Below are positions 55,364 through 64,000 of a stretch of 64,000 bases of DNA, piece by piece; within the stretch, counting starts at the first letter, position 1, and each line of letters opens with the position of its first letter. The position numbers and the translations under genes were made by a program. The notes under the pieces are model-generated. The model was not told the DNA's origin. It saw nothing but the letters and a program-made list of their open reading frames with translations, and ran no database searches. Origin of the DNA: Mycolicibacter longobardus (GTDB taxonomy: Bacteria; Actinomycetota; Actinomycetes; Mycobacteriales; Mycobacteriaceae). The stretch lies in assembly GCF_002102265.1 (NCBI RefSeq), contig NZ_LQPG01000009.1:114407-178406 (forward strand), in the 5' to 3' direction.

Positions 55364-57504
55364 ATCTGCTCCTCGGCGTCGCCGATCTTCACGGTGGCGG
55401 CCGGCACGAACTCCTCGCCGCCGCCGAGCATGTCGCGCACCACCTCGGTCACGTAGATGCCGGGTTCTGATGTGCCCGTGCGCAACTGGTAGGCGACGTT
55501 GACCGCCGAACCCCACAGGTCGTAGGTGATGCTGGACCGGCCCACCAGGCCGCTGACGACCTCCCCGGTGTTGACTCCGGCCCACAGCTTGAGCCGGCGG
55601 CCGGTGTTGACGTCGAATCGATCGACGATTCGCTGCATCTCGCAGGCGAATTCGACGATGCGGTGCACGCCGTCCAGCCGCGGGGTGGTCAGGCCGCAAC
55701 CGGCGAGATAGCCGTTGTACATGGTGCGAATTCGTTCGACACCCACGACTTCGGCGGCGGCGTCGAACTGCCGGACCAGTTCGTCGACGATGGTCACCAG
55801 TTCGCTCGCGGAGACCTCCGACGAGAGTTGGTCGATCCCCTTCAGTTCGGCGTAGACGACGCTGACGTTGTGATGCTCCTCGGCGATCACCTGTTCGCCG
55901 GCCTGTTCGCCCCCGCGGTAACGCTGCACCACCGACTCCGGCATCAGCGACAGCAGCAACTCGTCGTTCTGCTTGCGCTGCTCGGCGAGCAACTCCTCCT
56001 TGGTCCGCAGGCTGCGGCTCATGTCGTTGAATGCCTTGGTGAGATCACCGATCTCGTCGGCAGCCCCGGGCGGCACCGCGGCGCTGTAGTCACCGGCACT
56101 GATCCGCTGGGCGGCGACCTGCAACCGCCGGATCGGCCGCAGGAACAGCCGGGCCAGCAACATCGCCAGCACACAGATGGCGAAGATGACTGCGGTGGTG
56201 GCCAGCACCACCCTCTTGCTGAACGAGGTGACCCCGGCGTAGGCGTCGGCGTAGTCCCTGGTCGCCAGAATCGACCACTGCAGGTCCGAATTCGGCACGG
56301 TCAGCGGCGCGTACGCGACCAGCTCGCGGTTGCCCAGATAGTCGTATCCGGTGTTGAGCGTGCCGGTCTGGCCACGTTGCGCGGCGCGCAGTCCCGGGGC
56401 CTCTACCGGCTGCACCAGGGTGGTGGTCCCCAATCGCAGCGCCTTTTCCACGGTCGCCGGCGCGGTCCCGGCGGCCACCGCCTCACGCCGATATTCCTCG
56501 GGATCCTCCAGGAACAGCCGTGAATCCGACCGCATCAGCTCGTCCGGGCCGGCGAGGTAGGTCTCGGTTGTGTGGCCCAGCCCGGCCTTCTCCCACGCCC
56601 GGTTGGCGGTCATGATCCGGTTGACCTTCGCGCTGGGCAGCGGCAGGGCCAGCACCCCCTCGACCGCCCCCTTGTTGCCGACCGGCGACACCAGCCAGGC
56701 GGTGGGGGTGTCCAGGTTGGGTTGGTACGGCTGATAGTCGGTGATCCAGACGAAGTTGACCGCGTTGGACGCCAGCGCCTTGCGGTAGGCGTCGCGCAGA
56801 CTGGATTCTCGATAGGGGCCGGTCAGCACATTGGTGCCCAGGTCCACACCCTTGTTGGCGGTATAGACCACGTTTCCCCTGCTGTCCAACAGCAGCGCGT
56901 CCAGGTACTCGTTGCGTTTGACGATCTCGGCGAAGAAATTGTTGAACTGAGCATTGGCCGCACTCCACGCGCTGCCGTCACCGGCGTCGTCGGGCTTGTC
57001 CGACTGCCCGGTGTAGTGAGCTTGCAGGTAGCGCTGCGCGGTCGAGGTCGGCAACAGTGCGGCGATGTCGACAACTTCACCGGTCCGTTCGGCCAGCGCC
57101 TTCACGAAGTGGTCGCGGTAGTAGGCCTCCACGGCGTGCTGCTGCTCGGGAGTGACCGTGGCGTGAGCGAGCTCGTCGAAGCCGGCGGTGAAAGCCTTGA
57201 GCGCACTGGCCGCGGTTGTTCCCCCGCTGAAAACAACCAGGGAGTTCGTCAGCTCAGCGAACAGACTGGTGACCGCCCGACGCTGCGACTCCCGGGCCTG
57301 CACCAGTTTGCTCGTCGCCGCGCGCTGCAATTCGGCTGCGCCGTACTGGAACTCGACGAATCCGACCACCGCAACCGAAGCGATGCTGGTCAGCAGCAGA
57401 ATGAGCATCAGCTTGGTCTGAATACTGACCCGGGACGGCAATACTCGCCGCCGTCGCTGTTCGCCGGCCGTGCTGCCCACGTCTGTCGACGGTGCCGAGT
57501 CCAC
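55339..57504 (-). CDS. Membrane class III cyclase with altered catalytic residues
   Basis: This 721-residue protein has a membrane helix (about 32-50), a large extracytoplasmic sensor domain (about 55-430), a second helix, a HAMP domain (about 465-515) and a nucleotide-cyclase fold (about 545-700). The key residues differ from active cyclases: the first metal Asp is Glu (VVYAELKG), the second lies in TMYNGYLAG as Asn, and the transition-state Arg is Gln (NVAYQL). YDLWGSAVN is kept. It matches Rv2435c, which has the same kind of changes. It is probably inactive or altered and may signal by protein contact with the channel encoded downstream. Confidence 0.83.
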   Translation of the reverse strand: MDSAPSTDVGSTAGEQRRRRVLPSRVSIQTKLMLILLLTSIASVAVVGFVEFQYGAAELQRAATSKLVQARESQRRAVTSLFAELTNSLVVFSGGTTAASALKAFTAGFDELAHATVTPEQQHAVEAYYRDHFVKALAERTGEVVDIAALLPTSTAQRYLQAHYTGQSDKPDDAGDGSAWSAANAQFNNFFAEIVKRNEYLDALLLDSRGNVVYTANKGVDLGTNVLTGPYRESSLRDAYRKALASNAVNFVWITDYQPYQPNLDTPTAWLVSPVGNKGAVEGVLALPLPSAKVNRIMTANRAWEKAGLGHTTETYLAGPDELMRSDSRLFLEDPEEYRREAVAAGTAPATVEKALRLGTTTLVQPVEAPGLRAAQRGQTGTLNTGYDYLGNRELVAYAPLTVPNSDLQWSILATRDYADAYAGVTSFSKRVVLATTAVIFAICVLAMLLARLFLRPIRRLQVAAQRISAGDYSAAVPPGAADEIGDLTKAFNDMSRSLRTKEELLAEQRKQNDELLLSLMPESVVQRYRGGEQAGEQVIAEEHHNVSVVYAELKGIDQLSSEVSASELVTIVDELVRQFDAAAEVVGVERIRTMYNGYLAGCGLTTPRLDGVHRIVEFACEMQRIVDRFDVNTGRRLKLWAGVNTGEVVSGLVGRSSITYDLWGSAVNVAYQLRTGTSEPGIYVTEVVRDMLGGGEEFVPAATVKIGDAEEQIWRLSGTP

Positions 57505-57547
57505 TCGGCCGCTCCCTTCCCCGGTTACCGGACGGCCCCCACCCTAG

Positions 57548-57564
57548 GGGATGTCCGACATCCC
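57548..57564. promoter_or_regulatory. 17-bp palindrome between cyclase and sugar kinase
   Basis: GGGATGTCCGACATCCC is a perfect 8+1+8 inverted repeat placed 43 bp before the cyclase start and 27 bp before the kinase start. It could be an operator for either or both divergent genes; no regulator gene is adjacent. Confidence 0.4.
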
Positions 57565-57591
57565 GCGGTCGTGAATGCAAAGCTGACATCC

Positions 57592-58464
57592 ATGGCGACG
57601 CGAGTATGCGTGGTGGGCAGCGTGAACCTGGATACCGTGTTCACCGTGCCCGCGCTGCCGGCTCCGGGCGAGACGGTCCTCGGTTCGGCGCCGCGTACCT
57701 CCCCCGGCGGAAAGGGCGCCAATCAGGCGGTGGCCGCTGCGCGGGCCGGTGCGGACGTGTTGTTCGTCGGCGCGGTGGGTGACGACGACGCAGGGACGCG
57801 GTTGCGCCGCCACCTGGAGGTCAACGGCGTCGGCACCGAGGGACTGCGGACCGTGTCCGGGCCCAGCGGATCGGCGGTCATCACGGTGGACCCGGCCGGG
57901 GAGAACACCATCGTGGTGGCACCGGGCGCGAACGCCGCACTGACATTGGATTCCGGTCACCGCGGGCTGATCGCCGGCTGTCAGGTGCTGCTGGCGCAAT
58001 TGGAGATCCCGATCGCGACGGCGGCCGCTGCCGCCCGACTGGCCCGGTCAGCGGGGGCGACGGTGATCATCAACGTCTCCCCGCTCGGTGCCGATCTCAC
58101 CGAGCTGGCCGGGCTCATCGATGTCGCGGTGGTCAACGAGACGGAATCGGCACGGTTCGACCACCCGGTGCCGCACCGGGTGGTCACCCACGGTGCGCGC
58201 GGGGTTCGCTACACCGGGCCTGCCGGCACCGTTGATGTGCCGGCGCCGGTGGTGGATGCCGTCGACACCGCCGGCGCGGGTGACGTGTTCGCCGGAGTGC
58301 TGGCGGCCGAATGGTCCGGCGGGATAGCGCATGCGCTGCACACCGCCTGTGTCGCGGGGGCCCTGGCGACCCTGGTGCCCGGCGCCGGCGATTGCGCCCC
58401 GAGCGCCGAGGAGCGGGAGCGCTGGCTGGTCACGGGCGAAGCTCGACGAATCCTGCCGCGCTGA
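57592..58464 (+). CDS. rbsK: PfkB-family sugar kinase (ribokinase-like)
   Basis: This 290-residue kinase has both PfkB signatures: GGKGANQAVAAARAG near residue 39 and DTAGAGDVFAG near residue 225, with the catalytic Asp. The N-terminal GSVNLD and PAPGETV are typical of ribokinase. It matches Rv2436. The ATG at 57592 fits the ribokinase N-terminus; a GTG at 57571 would add seven residues. Its 3' end overlaps the convergent toxin gene by 35 bp. Exact sugar specificity is inferred. Confidence 0.85.
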   Translation: MATRVCVVGSVNLDTVFTVPALPAPGETVLGSAPRTSPGGKGANQAVAAARAGADVLFVGAVGDDDAGTRLRRHLEVNGVGTEGLRTVSGPSGSAVITVDPAGENTIVVAPGANAALTLDSGHRGLIAGCQVLLAQLEIPIATAAAAARLARSAGATVIINVSPLGADLTELAGLIDVAVVNETESARFDHPVPHRVVTHGARGVRYTGPAGTVDVPAPVVDAVDTAGAGDVFAGVLAAEWSGGIAHALHTACVAGALATLVPGAGDCAPSAEERERWLVTGEARRILPR

Positions 58465-58822
58465 AATCGCCGTCGAACGCAAAGGCATTGACCAACTTCT
58501 TCTTCCGCATCAGCGCGAAACTCGTTGCGTCGACGAATGAGTACTCTCGTTCATCGTGGCAGCCAAGCCATTCCCAGGCCTGCTCTTCAACATCTGGCGT
58601 GATGTGCTCAACCCGAACACTTGCGCTGTGCCGAATCGCGGCAGCGGCCAGCGCGGCCCGGCGGCCGCAGCGTCGATCGAGCAATGTCCACGTCTCGCCC
58701 AGGACGTGGTTGGAGGTCACGACCATCCCCAGTCTCGCGCTCCAAAGCCTCTTGGCGATGTCATGCCGGGCGTCCCTGGCATTGCCCAGTGCGGCCCAGA
58801 ACGACGTATCCACGAAAATCAT
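58430..58822 (-). CDS. vapC: VapC-type PIN-domain toxin
   Basis: This 130-residue PIN-domain ribonuclease shows the acidic metal-binding residues Asp5, Glu43 (LGETW), Asp98 (FVDATSFALM) and Asp117/119. VapC toxins cut specific tRNAs or rRNA and are held inactive by VapB. The ATG at 58822 overlaps the antitoxin stop (ATGA), the usual coupling. Its end runs 35 bp into the convergent sugar kinase gene, which suggests insertion beside rbsK. Confidence 0.85.
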   Translation of the reverse strand: MIFVDTSFWAALGNARDARHDIAKRLWSARLGMVVTSNHVLGETWTLLDRRCGRRAALAAAAIRHSASVRVEHITPDVEEQAWEWLGCHDEREYSFVDATSFALMRKKKLVNAFAFDGDFSAAGFVELRP

Positions 58823-59031
58823 CCAGTCGATCCGTAGACCACGTCGTCCACCGACGCGGACAGGTCGGGATCCCCGTCGAACGAACCGATGAAAGCGTCG
58901 ACCGGGTCGGGACCGGGCGCCCGCAGTCGATCGGCTAGGTACTCCCGGATGAGTGCCGCCTTGGACTTGCGCTGCCTCCGGGCTTCAACGCCCAGCGCCT
59001 GGTCAACGTCCTCTTCAATGTAGATCTGCAA
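58819..59031 (-). CDS. vapB: VapB-type ribbon-helix-helix antitoxin
   Basis: This 70-residue antitoxin begins with a short strand and a ribbon-helix-helix-like domain (QIYIEEDVDQAL and RKSKAALIREYLADRL) and ends in an acidic toxin-wrapping tail (FDGDPDLSASVDDVVYG). The TTG at 59031 is the only start close to the domain; no ATG or GTG exists until within nadE. It overlaps the toxin start. A 14-bp palindrome 21 bp upstream is the likely autoregulatory operator. Confidence 0.75.
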   Translation of the reverse strand: MQIYIEEDVDQALGVEARRQRKSKAALIREYLADRLRAPGPDPVDAFIGSFDGDPDLSASVDDVVYGSTG

Positions 59032-59051
59032 ACCTACGCTGGATAGCGAGA

Positions 59052-59065
59052 TGATGTATACATCA
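59052..59065. promoter_or_regulatory. Palindromic operator of the VapBC module
   Basis: TGATGTATACATCA is a perfect 14-bp palindrome between nadE and the antitoxin start. VapB-type ribbon-helix-helix proteins bind such sites to repress their own operon. Confidence 0.6.
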
Positions 59066-59096
59066 CTTTTATCCGGCGCAACGCCGGCTACCGTCC

Positions 59097-61139
59097 CTAC
59101 TGCTCCGGTATCTCCCGTTCGATCGCGTCGAGCCAGATCCGCGCCGACATGTCCGAGGGGGCCCGCCAATCACCGCGCGGAGACAGTGCGCCGCCGTGTA
59201 ACACCTTGGGCCCGTTGGGCAATGCCGAACGCTTGAACTGACTGAACGAATAGAACCGCTGTGCAAAGACTTTCAGCCAGCGCCGGATCTCGGCCAGCGA
59301 ATAGGCCTGCCGCTTATCCGCCGGGTATCCCGGAGGCCAGGCGCCCTCGTCCATGTCATGCCAGGCATGCCAGGCCAGAAATGCGATCTTGGCCGGTGCG
59401 AACCCGTTACGCAGCACCTGAAACAGGGCGAAATCCTGCAGTGAGTAAGGACCGACGGTGTCTTCGCTGCGCTGGATCTCCTCGGCTCCGTCTGTCGGCA
59501 CCAACTCCGGGCTGATCTCGGTGTTGAGCACCGAGGCCAGCACTGCGCACACGTCAGCGTCGAACTCACCGGAGTTGATCACCCAGCGAATCAGGTGCTG
59601 GATCAGGGTTTTTGGCACTCCACCGTTGACGTTGTAGTGCGACATCTGATCGCCCACGCCGTAGGTGGACCAACCCAGCGCCAACTCAGACAGGTCGCCA
59701 GTGCCCAGCACGATGCCGCCGTTCTGGTTGGCGATCCGGAACAGGTAGTCCGTGCGCAGGCCGGCCTGCACGTTCTCGAACGTGACGTCGTAGACGGCCT
59801 CGCCGCGGGCATACGGATGACCCAGCTCGGTCAGCATCAGCTTCGCGGTCTCGCGGATGTCGATCTCAGCGAATGTCACGCCGAGCGCCCTGCTCAGCGC
59901 AGCCGCGTTGGCCTTGGTGCGCTCGCCGGTGGCGAAGCCGGGCAGGGTGAAGGCCAGAATGTCGCTGCGCGGCCGGTTCTCCCGATCCATCGCTCGCGCG
60001 GCGACGATCAGTGCGTGCGTGGAGTCCAGCCCGCCGGACACCCCCAGCACCACCTTCGGGTAGTTCAGCGCGCGCAGCCGCTGTTCCAGGCCGGAAACCT
60101 GGATGTTGTAGGCCTCGTAGCAATCCTGTTGCAGCCGCTGCGGATTCGACGGAACGAACGGGAACCGTTCCACCACGCGCCGCAGCCCGATGTCGCCGCC
60201 CGGGGGTTGCAGACGGAACTCCACCCGCCGAAACTCCCCCACCACATCGCGGTGCTGCCGGCGGTTGTCGTCGAAGGTGCCCATCCGCAGCCGCTCCGCA
60301 CGCAGCAAACCGAGGTCGACGTCGGCGACACAACGCCGTGCGCCGCTGGGGAACCGCTCGGTTTCGGCCAGCAGTGTGCCGTTCTCCCAGATCATCGTCT
60401 GGCCGTCCCAGGCCAGGTCGGTGGTCGACTCGCCCTCGCCGGCCGCGGCGTAGAGGTAAGCGGCCAGGCATCGCGCCGAAGCCGACCGGGCCAACAGGGC
60501 GCGATCATCCGCGCGCCCCACGGTGATTGGACTACCGGACAGGTTGGCCAGCACCGTCGCACCGGCCAGCGCGGCCTCGGCGCTGGGCGGCACCGGCACA
60601 AACATGTCCTCGCACACTTCGACGTGCAGAACGAACCCGGGTAGATCCGTGGCGGCGAACAGCAGGTCCGGCCCGAACGGGACGTCGGCATCTCCCAGCC
60701 GCAGCGTTCCGCGCTCCCCGACCCCGGCGGCCAGCTGCCGGGCCTCGTAGAACTCGCGATAGGTGGGCAGGTAGGACTTCGGCGCCACGCCCAGGATGCG
60801 CCCGCGATGGATGACGACGGCGCTGTTGTAGACGCGGTGCGCGTACCGCAGCGGAGCCCCCACCACCAGCACCGGCAACAGGTCCGCCGAGGCGGCGGCA
60901 ACCTCGAGCAGCGCCACCTCGACGGCGTCGAGCAGGGTGTCCTGCATGAGGATGTCGTCGATGGAGTAGCCCGACAACGTGAGTTCGGGGAAGACCGCCA
61001 GCGCGACGCCGTCGTCATGGCAGTCACGCGCCAGCCGCAACACCGATTCGGCGTTGGCGGCGGGGTCGGCAAGCGTCGTGTGGTGAGTGCAGGCGGCGAC
61101 CCGCGCAAACCCGTGCCGGTAGGCGTTGTAAAAGTCCAT
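59097..61139 (-). CDS. nadE: Glutamine-dependent NAD synthetase
   Basis: This 680-residue two-domain enzyme makes NAD from deamido-NAD. The N-terminal nitrilase-like glutaminase has Glu52, Lys121 and Cys176, exactly the triad numbering of the M. tuberculosis enzyme (Rv2438c), which also supports the ATG at 61139. The C-terminal ligase has the ATP pyrophosphatase motif SGGLDST. Ammonia passes through a tunnel between the domains. The same pathway is served by nadD in this window. Confidence 0.95.
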   Translation of the reverse strand: MDFYNAYRHGFARVAACTHHTTLADPAANAESVLRLARDCHDDGVALAVFPELTLSGYSIDDILMQDTLLDAVEVALLEVAAASADLLPVLVVGAPLRYAHRVYNSAVVIHRGRILGVAPKSYLPTYREFYEARQLAAGVGERGTLRLGDADVPFGPDLLFAATDLPGFVLHVEVCEDMFVPVPPSAEAALAGATVLANLSGSPITVGRADDRALLARSASARCLAAYLYAAAGEGESTTDLAWDGQTMIWENGTLLAETERFPSGARRCVADVDLGLLRAERLRMGTFDDNRRQHRDVVGEFRRVEFRLQPPGGDIGLRRVVERFPFVPSNPQRLQQDCYEAYNIQVSGLEQRLRALNYPKVVLGVSGGLDSTHALIVAARAMDRENRPRSDILAFTLPGFATGERTKANAAALSRALGVTFAEIDIRETAKLMLTELGHPYARGEAVYDVTFENVQAGLRTDYLFRIANQNGGIVLGTGDLSELALGWSTYGVGDQMSHYNVNGGVPKTLIQHLIRWVINSGEFDADVCAVLASVLNTEISPELVPTDGAEEIQRSEDTVGPYSLQDFALFQVLRNGFAPAKIAFLAWHAWHDMDEGAWPPGYPADKRQAYSLAEIRRWLKVFAQRFYSFSQFKRSALPNGPKVLHGGALSPRGDWRAPSDMSARIWLDAIEREIPEQ

Positions 61140-61196
61140 CACGTGTCATTGTCGCCTGGGTTGTGTCGATTCGCAGCTTTCGGGTATCACCAGGCC

Positions 61197-61736
61197 ATGA
61201 CCGATACCGCGGTGGTGGTCGTCGACATGCTCAACAGCTACCGGCACGTGGACGCCGAATCACTGGCCGCCAACGTCGCGCAGATCATCGAACCGTTGGC
61301 TGAGCTGGTCGAACACAGCCGGGCCAGCGAGTCCGTGGACCTGATCTACGTCAATGACAACTACGGCGATTTCACCGCCGGATTCGCCGATATCGTCGGT
61401 GCGGCGCTGGATGGCGCCCGGCCGGACCTGGTGCGGCCCATAGTGCCGATGCCCGGTGACCGGATGATGACCAAGGTGCGGCACAGTGCGTTCTACGCCA
61501 CGCCGCTGGAGTACCTGCTCGGCCGGCTCGGCACCCGGCGGCTGATCTTGACCGGGCAGGTCACCGAGCAGTGCATCCTCTACACCGCGCTGGACGCCTA
61601 CGTCCGTCATCTTCCGGTGGTGATACCCGTCGACGCCGTCGCCCACATCGATGCCGGCCTGGGCGCGGCCGGCCTGGAGATGATGCGCCGCAACATGGCT
61701 GCCGAACAGTCCACCGCTGCGGAGTGCCTACGCTGA
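61197..61736 (+). CDS. Isochorismatase-family cysteine hydrolase
   Basis: This 179-residue cysteine hydrolase has the family triad Asp10, Lys93 and Cys126 (VTEQCIL) and the expected cis-peptide region before Cys. Members split amides such as nicotinamide, biuret or peroxyureidoacrylate. Because it sits between nadE and a sirtuin gene, nicotinamidase-like activity is tempting, but the zinc site D-x-H-x-H of PncA is not seen. The ATG at 61197 starts 57 bp from the divergent nadE start. Confidence 0.75.
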   Translation: MTDTAVVVVDMLNSYRHVDAESLAANVAQIIEPLAELVEHSRASESVDLIYVNDNYGDFTAGFADIVGAALDGARPDLVRPIVPMPGDRMMTKVRHSAFYATPLEYLLGRLGTRRLILTGQVTEQCILYTALDAYVRHLPVVIPVDAVAHIDAGLGAAGLEMMRRNMAAEQSTAAECLR

Positions 61737-61741
61737 ACGGC

Positions 61742-62593
61742 GTGGGGCCCGTGGAGCCGAGCGTCTGCGACCTGGTCAACCTGCTGTCCGGCCGCCGCGT
61801 CGCCGTGCTCACCGGTGCCGGGATCTCCACCGATTCGGGCATTCCGGACTATCGAGGTCCGGATTCGCCGCCGAGCAACCCGATGACCATCGGCCAGTTC
61901 GTCGCCGACCCGGAGTTCCGCAGGCGGTATTGGGCCCGCAACCACGTCGGCTGGCGGCACATGGCCGGCACCGCCGCCAACGCCGGGCACCGGGCCCTGG
62001 TCGAACTGGAGGCCGCCGGAGTGGTGACCGGGGTGATCACCCAGAACGTCGACCTGCTGCACACCCGGGCGGGCAGTCGCCACGTCATCGACCTGCACGG
62101 CAGCTTCGCGGCCGTGGTGTGCCTGGCCTGCGGGAACACCATCAGCCGCGCGGCACTGGCCGAGCGACTGGAAGCCCTCAACCCGGGATTTCTCGAGCGT
62201 GCCGGGGCACTCAGCGGCATCGCGGTGGCACCGGACGCCGACGCCGTCGTCACCGACACCGCGTCGTTCCGCTATGTCGACTGCGACCGCTGCGGAGGCA
62301 TGCTCAAACCCGACATCGTCTACTTCGGCGAAAGTGTTCCGAAGCACCGTGTCGCGCAAGCCTATTCGATGGTCGACGGCGCCGACGCGCTGCTGGTCGC
62401 GGGGTCGTCGCTGACAGTCTTCTCCGGCTACCGCTTCGTCCGGCACGCCGCGGGGCGCGGCATTCCCGTCGCGATCATCAACCGTGGCAGGACGCGCGGC
62501 GACGACTTGGCGGCGATCAAACTCGACGGCGACTGCTCGTCGGTCCTGACTCTGCTGGCTTCCGAACTGAGTCGTGTGATTTCGGCGCGATAA
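61742..62593 (+). CDS. Sir2-family NAD-dependent deacylase
   Basis: This 283-residue sirtuin has GAGIS at 25-29, TQNVD at 100-104, the catalytic His119 (DLHGS) and two Cys pairs for zinc (CLACG and CDRCGG). It removes acetyl or longer acyl groups from lysines and uses NAD. The GTG at 61742 is 5 bp after the hydrolase stop; GTG 61751 is also possible. Neighbourhood with nadE fits NAD-linked regulation. M. tuberculosis has a different sirtuin locus (Rv1151c). Confidence 0.85.
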   Translation: MGPVEPSVCDLVNLLSGRRVAVLTGAGISTDSGIPDYRGPDSPPSNPMTIGQFVADPEFRRRYWARNHVGWRHMAGTAANAGHRALVELEAAGVVTGVITQNVDLLHTRAGSRHVIDLHGSFAAVVCLACGNTISRAALAERLEALNPGFLERAGALSGIAVAPDADAVVTDTASFRYVDCDRCGGMLKPDIVYFGESVPKHRVAQAYSMVDGADALLVAGSSLTVFSGYRFVRHAAGRGIPVAIINRGRTRGDDLAAIKLDGDCSSVLTLLASELSRVISAR

Positions 62594-62641
62594 TTGCCGC
62601 TCTGCGGGAAAAATCGCGCCGAGATCGGGCACGATGCTCAG

Positions 62642-63868
62642 GTGACGAGGCAGCGGCTCACTCCCGACCAGCGCAACTCCTTCCTGGCCGCTGTTCTGGG
62701 CTGGTCGATGGACGCGTTCGACTACTTCATCGTGGTGTTCGTCTACGCCGACATCGCCAAGACCTTCGGCCACACCAAGACCGAGGTGGCTTTTCTGACC
62801 ACGGCCACCTTGGTGATGCGCCCGGTGGGCGCACTGCTGTTCGGCCTGTGGGCCGACCGGGTCGGCAGACGAGTGCCGCTGATGGTGGACGTGATCTTCT
62901 ACTCGACGGTCGGGTTCCTATGCGCGTTCGCGCCCAACTTCACCGTGCTGGTGATCCTGCGCCTGTTGTACGGAATCGGCATGGGCGGCGAGTGGGGGCT
63001 GGGCGCCGCGCTGGCCATGGAGAAGATCCCGCCGGAGCGCCGCGGATTCTTCTCCGGGCTGCTGCAGGAGGGCTACCTGTTCGGCTACCTGGCGGCCACC
63101 CTGGCGTCGCTGCTGGTGACCGACTGGCTGGGGTTGTCCTGGCGCTGGCTGTTCGGGCTTTCCATCCTGCCCGCCATGGTCAGCCTGCTCATCCGCTACC
63201 GGGTTTCGGAATCCGAGGTATGGCAGGCCACCCAGAACCGGATGCGGCTGACCCGCACCAGGATTCGTGATGTGTTCACCGATGCCAAGGTCATCCGCCG
63301 GTTCTGCTACCTGGTGTTGCTGATGACGGCGTTCAACTGGATGAGCCACGGCACCCAGGACATCTATCCGACGTTCTTGACCTCACCTGACGGAGCCGGC
63401 CTGCCGCACGTGACCGCCAAGTGGATCGCGGTGATCTACAACATCGGCGGGATCATCGGCGGGCTGATCTTCGGCACACTGTCGCAGCGGTTGGGACGTC
63501 GCTACGCGATCATCTGGTGCGCGGTGATGGGCCTGCCGATCGTGCCGCTGTTCGCATTTTCGCAAAGCGCGGGCATGCTGTGCCTCGGTTCGTTTCTGAT
63601 CCAGTTCTGCGTGCAGGGCGCCTGGGGCGTGATCCCGGCGCACCTGACCGAGATGTCCCCCGACGCGATCCGCGGTTTCTATCCAGGCGTGACCTACCAG
63701 CTAGGTAACCTGCTGGCCGCGTTCAACCTGCCGATCCAGGAACACCTTGCGGCCGCGCACGGCTACCCGTTCGCGCTGGCAGTCACCCTGGTGCCGGTGC
63801 TGATCGCCGTGGCGGTGCTGACCGCGATCGGTAAGGACGCCACCGGGATCCGGTTCGGGACTTCGTAG
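62642..63868 (+). CDS. MFS transporter (sialate/aromatic-acid:H+ symporter-like)
   Basis: This 408-residue carrier has 12 predicted membrane helices, [20 protein letters not shown] at the first helix, the motif-A loop [13 protein letters not shown] and the matching loop [13 protein letters not shown] in the second half. The pattern resembles proton symporters for organic acids such as sialate or shikimate. The GTG at 62642 puts the first helix close to the N-terminus. Substrate is not known. Confidence 0.75.
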   Translation: MTRQRLTPDQRNSFLAAVLGWSMDAFDYFIVVFVYADIAKTFGHTKTEVAFLTTATLVMRPVGALLFGLWADRVGRRVPLMVDVIFYSTVGFLCAFAPNFTVLVILRLLYGIGMGGEWGLGAALAMEKIPPERRGFFSGLLQEGYLFGYLAATLASLLVTDWLGLSWRWLFGLSILPAMVSLLIRYRVSESEVWQATQNRMRLTRTRIRDVFTDAKVIRRFCYLVLLMTAFNWMSHGTQDIYPTFLTSPDGAGLPHVTAKWIAVIYNIGGIIGGLIFGTLSQRLGRRYAIIWCAVMGLPIVPLFAFSQSAGMLCLGSFLIQFCVQGAWGVIPAHLTEMSPDAIRGFYPGVTYQLGNLLAAFNLPIQEHLAAAHGYPFALAVTLVPVLIAVAVLTAIGKDATGIRFGTS

Positions 63869-64000
63869 CTGGATCGAGCGTGCGCGGTTGTACGCCCTTT
63901 GCGGCGTGTCGGTGTGCAAACACTCAGTGTCACTGTCGACGGTGCCGCGTTGCGGTGGTTGGGTTCTTCTCACCTGGTGCCTGGCTCTTGCAAACACTGC
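63869..64000. other. Non-coding right end with a 10-bp direct repeat
   Basis: No gene was found up to the right edge. TGCAAACACT occurs at 63915-63924 and again at 63989-63998, and ACACTCAGTGT is a short palindrome. The meaning is unclear because the window ends here. Confidence 0.35.

Overview
The window is high-GC actinobacterial DNA from the family Mycobacteriaceae. The evidence is the mycobactin and carboxymycobactin genes mbtN, mbtK, irtA, irtB and mbtI, IdeR-type iron boxes, a resuscitation-promoting factor, Eis, methylglucose-lipopolysaccharide genes (octT, gpgP), many leaderless starts, and a gene order that follows, from memory, M. tuberculosis Rv2386c to about Rv2438c. It is not M. 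tuberculosis itself: several blocks are inserted or replaced. The species cannot be fixed from sequence alone.

Layout. (1) 1-7078, iron: the mbtN 3' end, mbtK, the siderophore importer-reductase irtAB, and a secreted porin-like gene, with IdeR boxes at 1455 and 6052. In M. tuberculosis this mbt-2 locus lies far from mbtI; here they are about 5 kb apart. (2) 7095-11678: terminator hairpins, then a tight SDR / di-iron protein / Baeyer-Villiger-type monooxygenase / MerR operon and a CsoR-family repressor. (3) 11740-15177: an mbtI homologue lacking most of its active site but keeping an iron box, then hemerythrin and DUF2231-Rieske genes and a small Gly/Cys-rich secreted protein. (4) 15210-17354: hemW, an Rpf gene and a Mce-associated-type membrane protein. 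(5) 17532-27712, sulfur: sirA-cysH-chelatase and the sulfate importer subI-cysT-cysW-cysA, each preceded by a leaderless small ORF ending in cysteine codons, the known mycobacterial cysteine-attenuator design. Between them sits an IdeR-boxed pair, a FhuF/IucC-like protein and a CysJ-type diflavin reductase. (6) 27799-40261: GH15 trehalase, a lipoprotein, lepA (apparently with a non-canonical start codon), two secreted paralogues, PemK-like, CBS and metallo-beta-lactamase genes, rpsT, holA, comEC and comEA. (7) 40440-49085: a paired acyl-CoA dehydrogenase set, eis, a DapB-like oxidoreductase, a lipoprotein, then degV-octT-gpgP-rsfS-nadD. (8) 49233-63868: a methyltransferase, VWA and MoxR genes, proA, a degenerate cyclase overlapping a cyclic-nucleotide-domain MscS channel, a PfkB sugar kinase, a VapBC module, nadE, a cysteine hydrolase, a sirtuin and an MFS carrier.

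Links between genes. Iron control ties together irtAB/mbtK, the porin-like protein, the mbtI relic and the FhuF/diflavin pair. Sulfate import, APS reduction and sulfite reduction appear to be tuned by cysteine supply through the two leader peptides. NAD metabolism is represented by nadD, nadE and a sirtuin. No CRISPR array, tRNA, rRNA, insertion sequence or prophage gene was seen.
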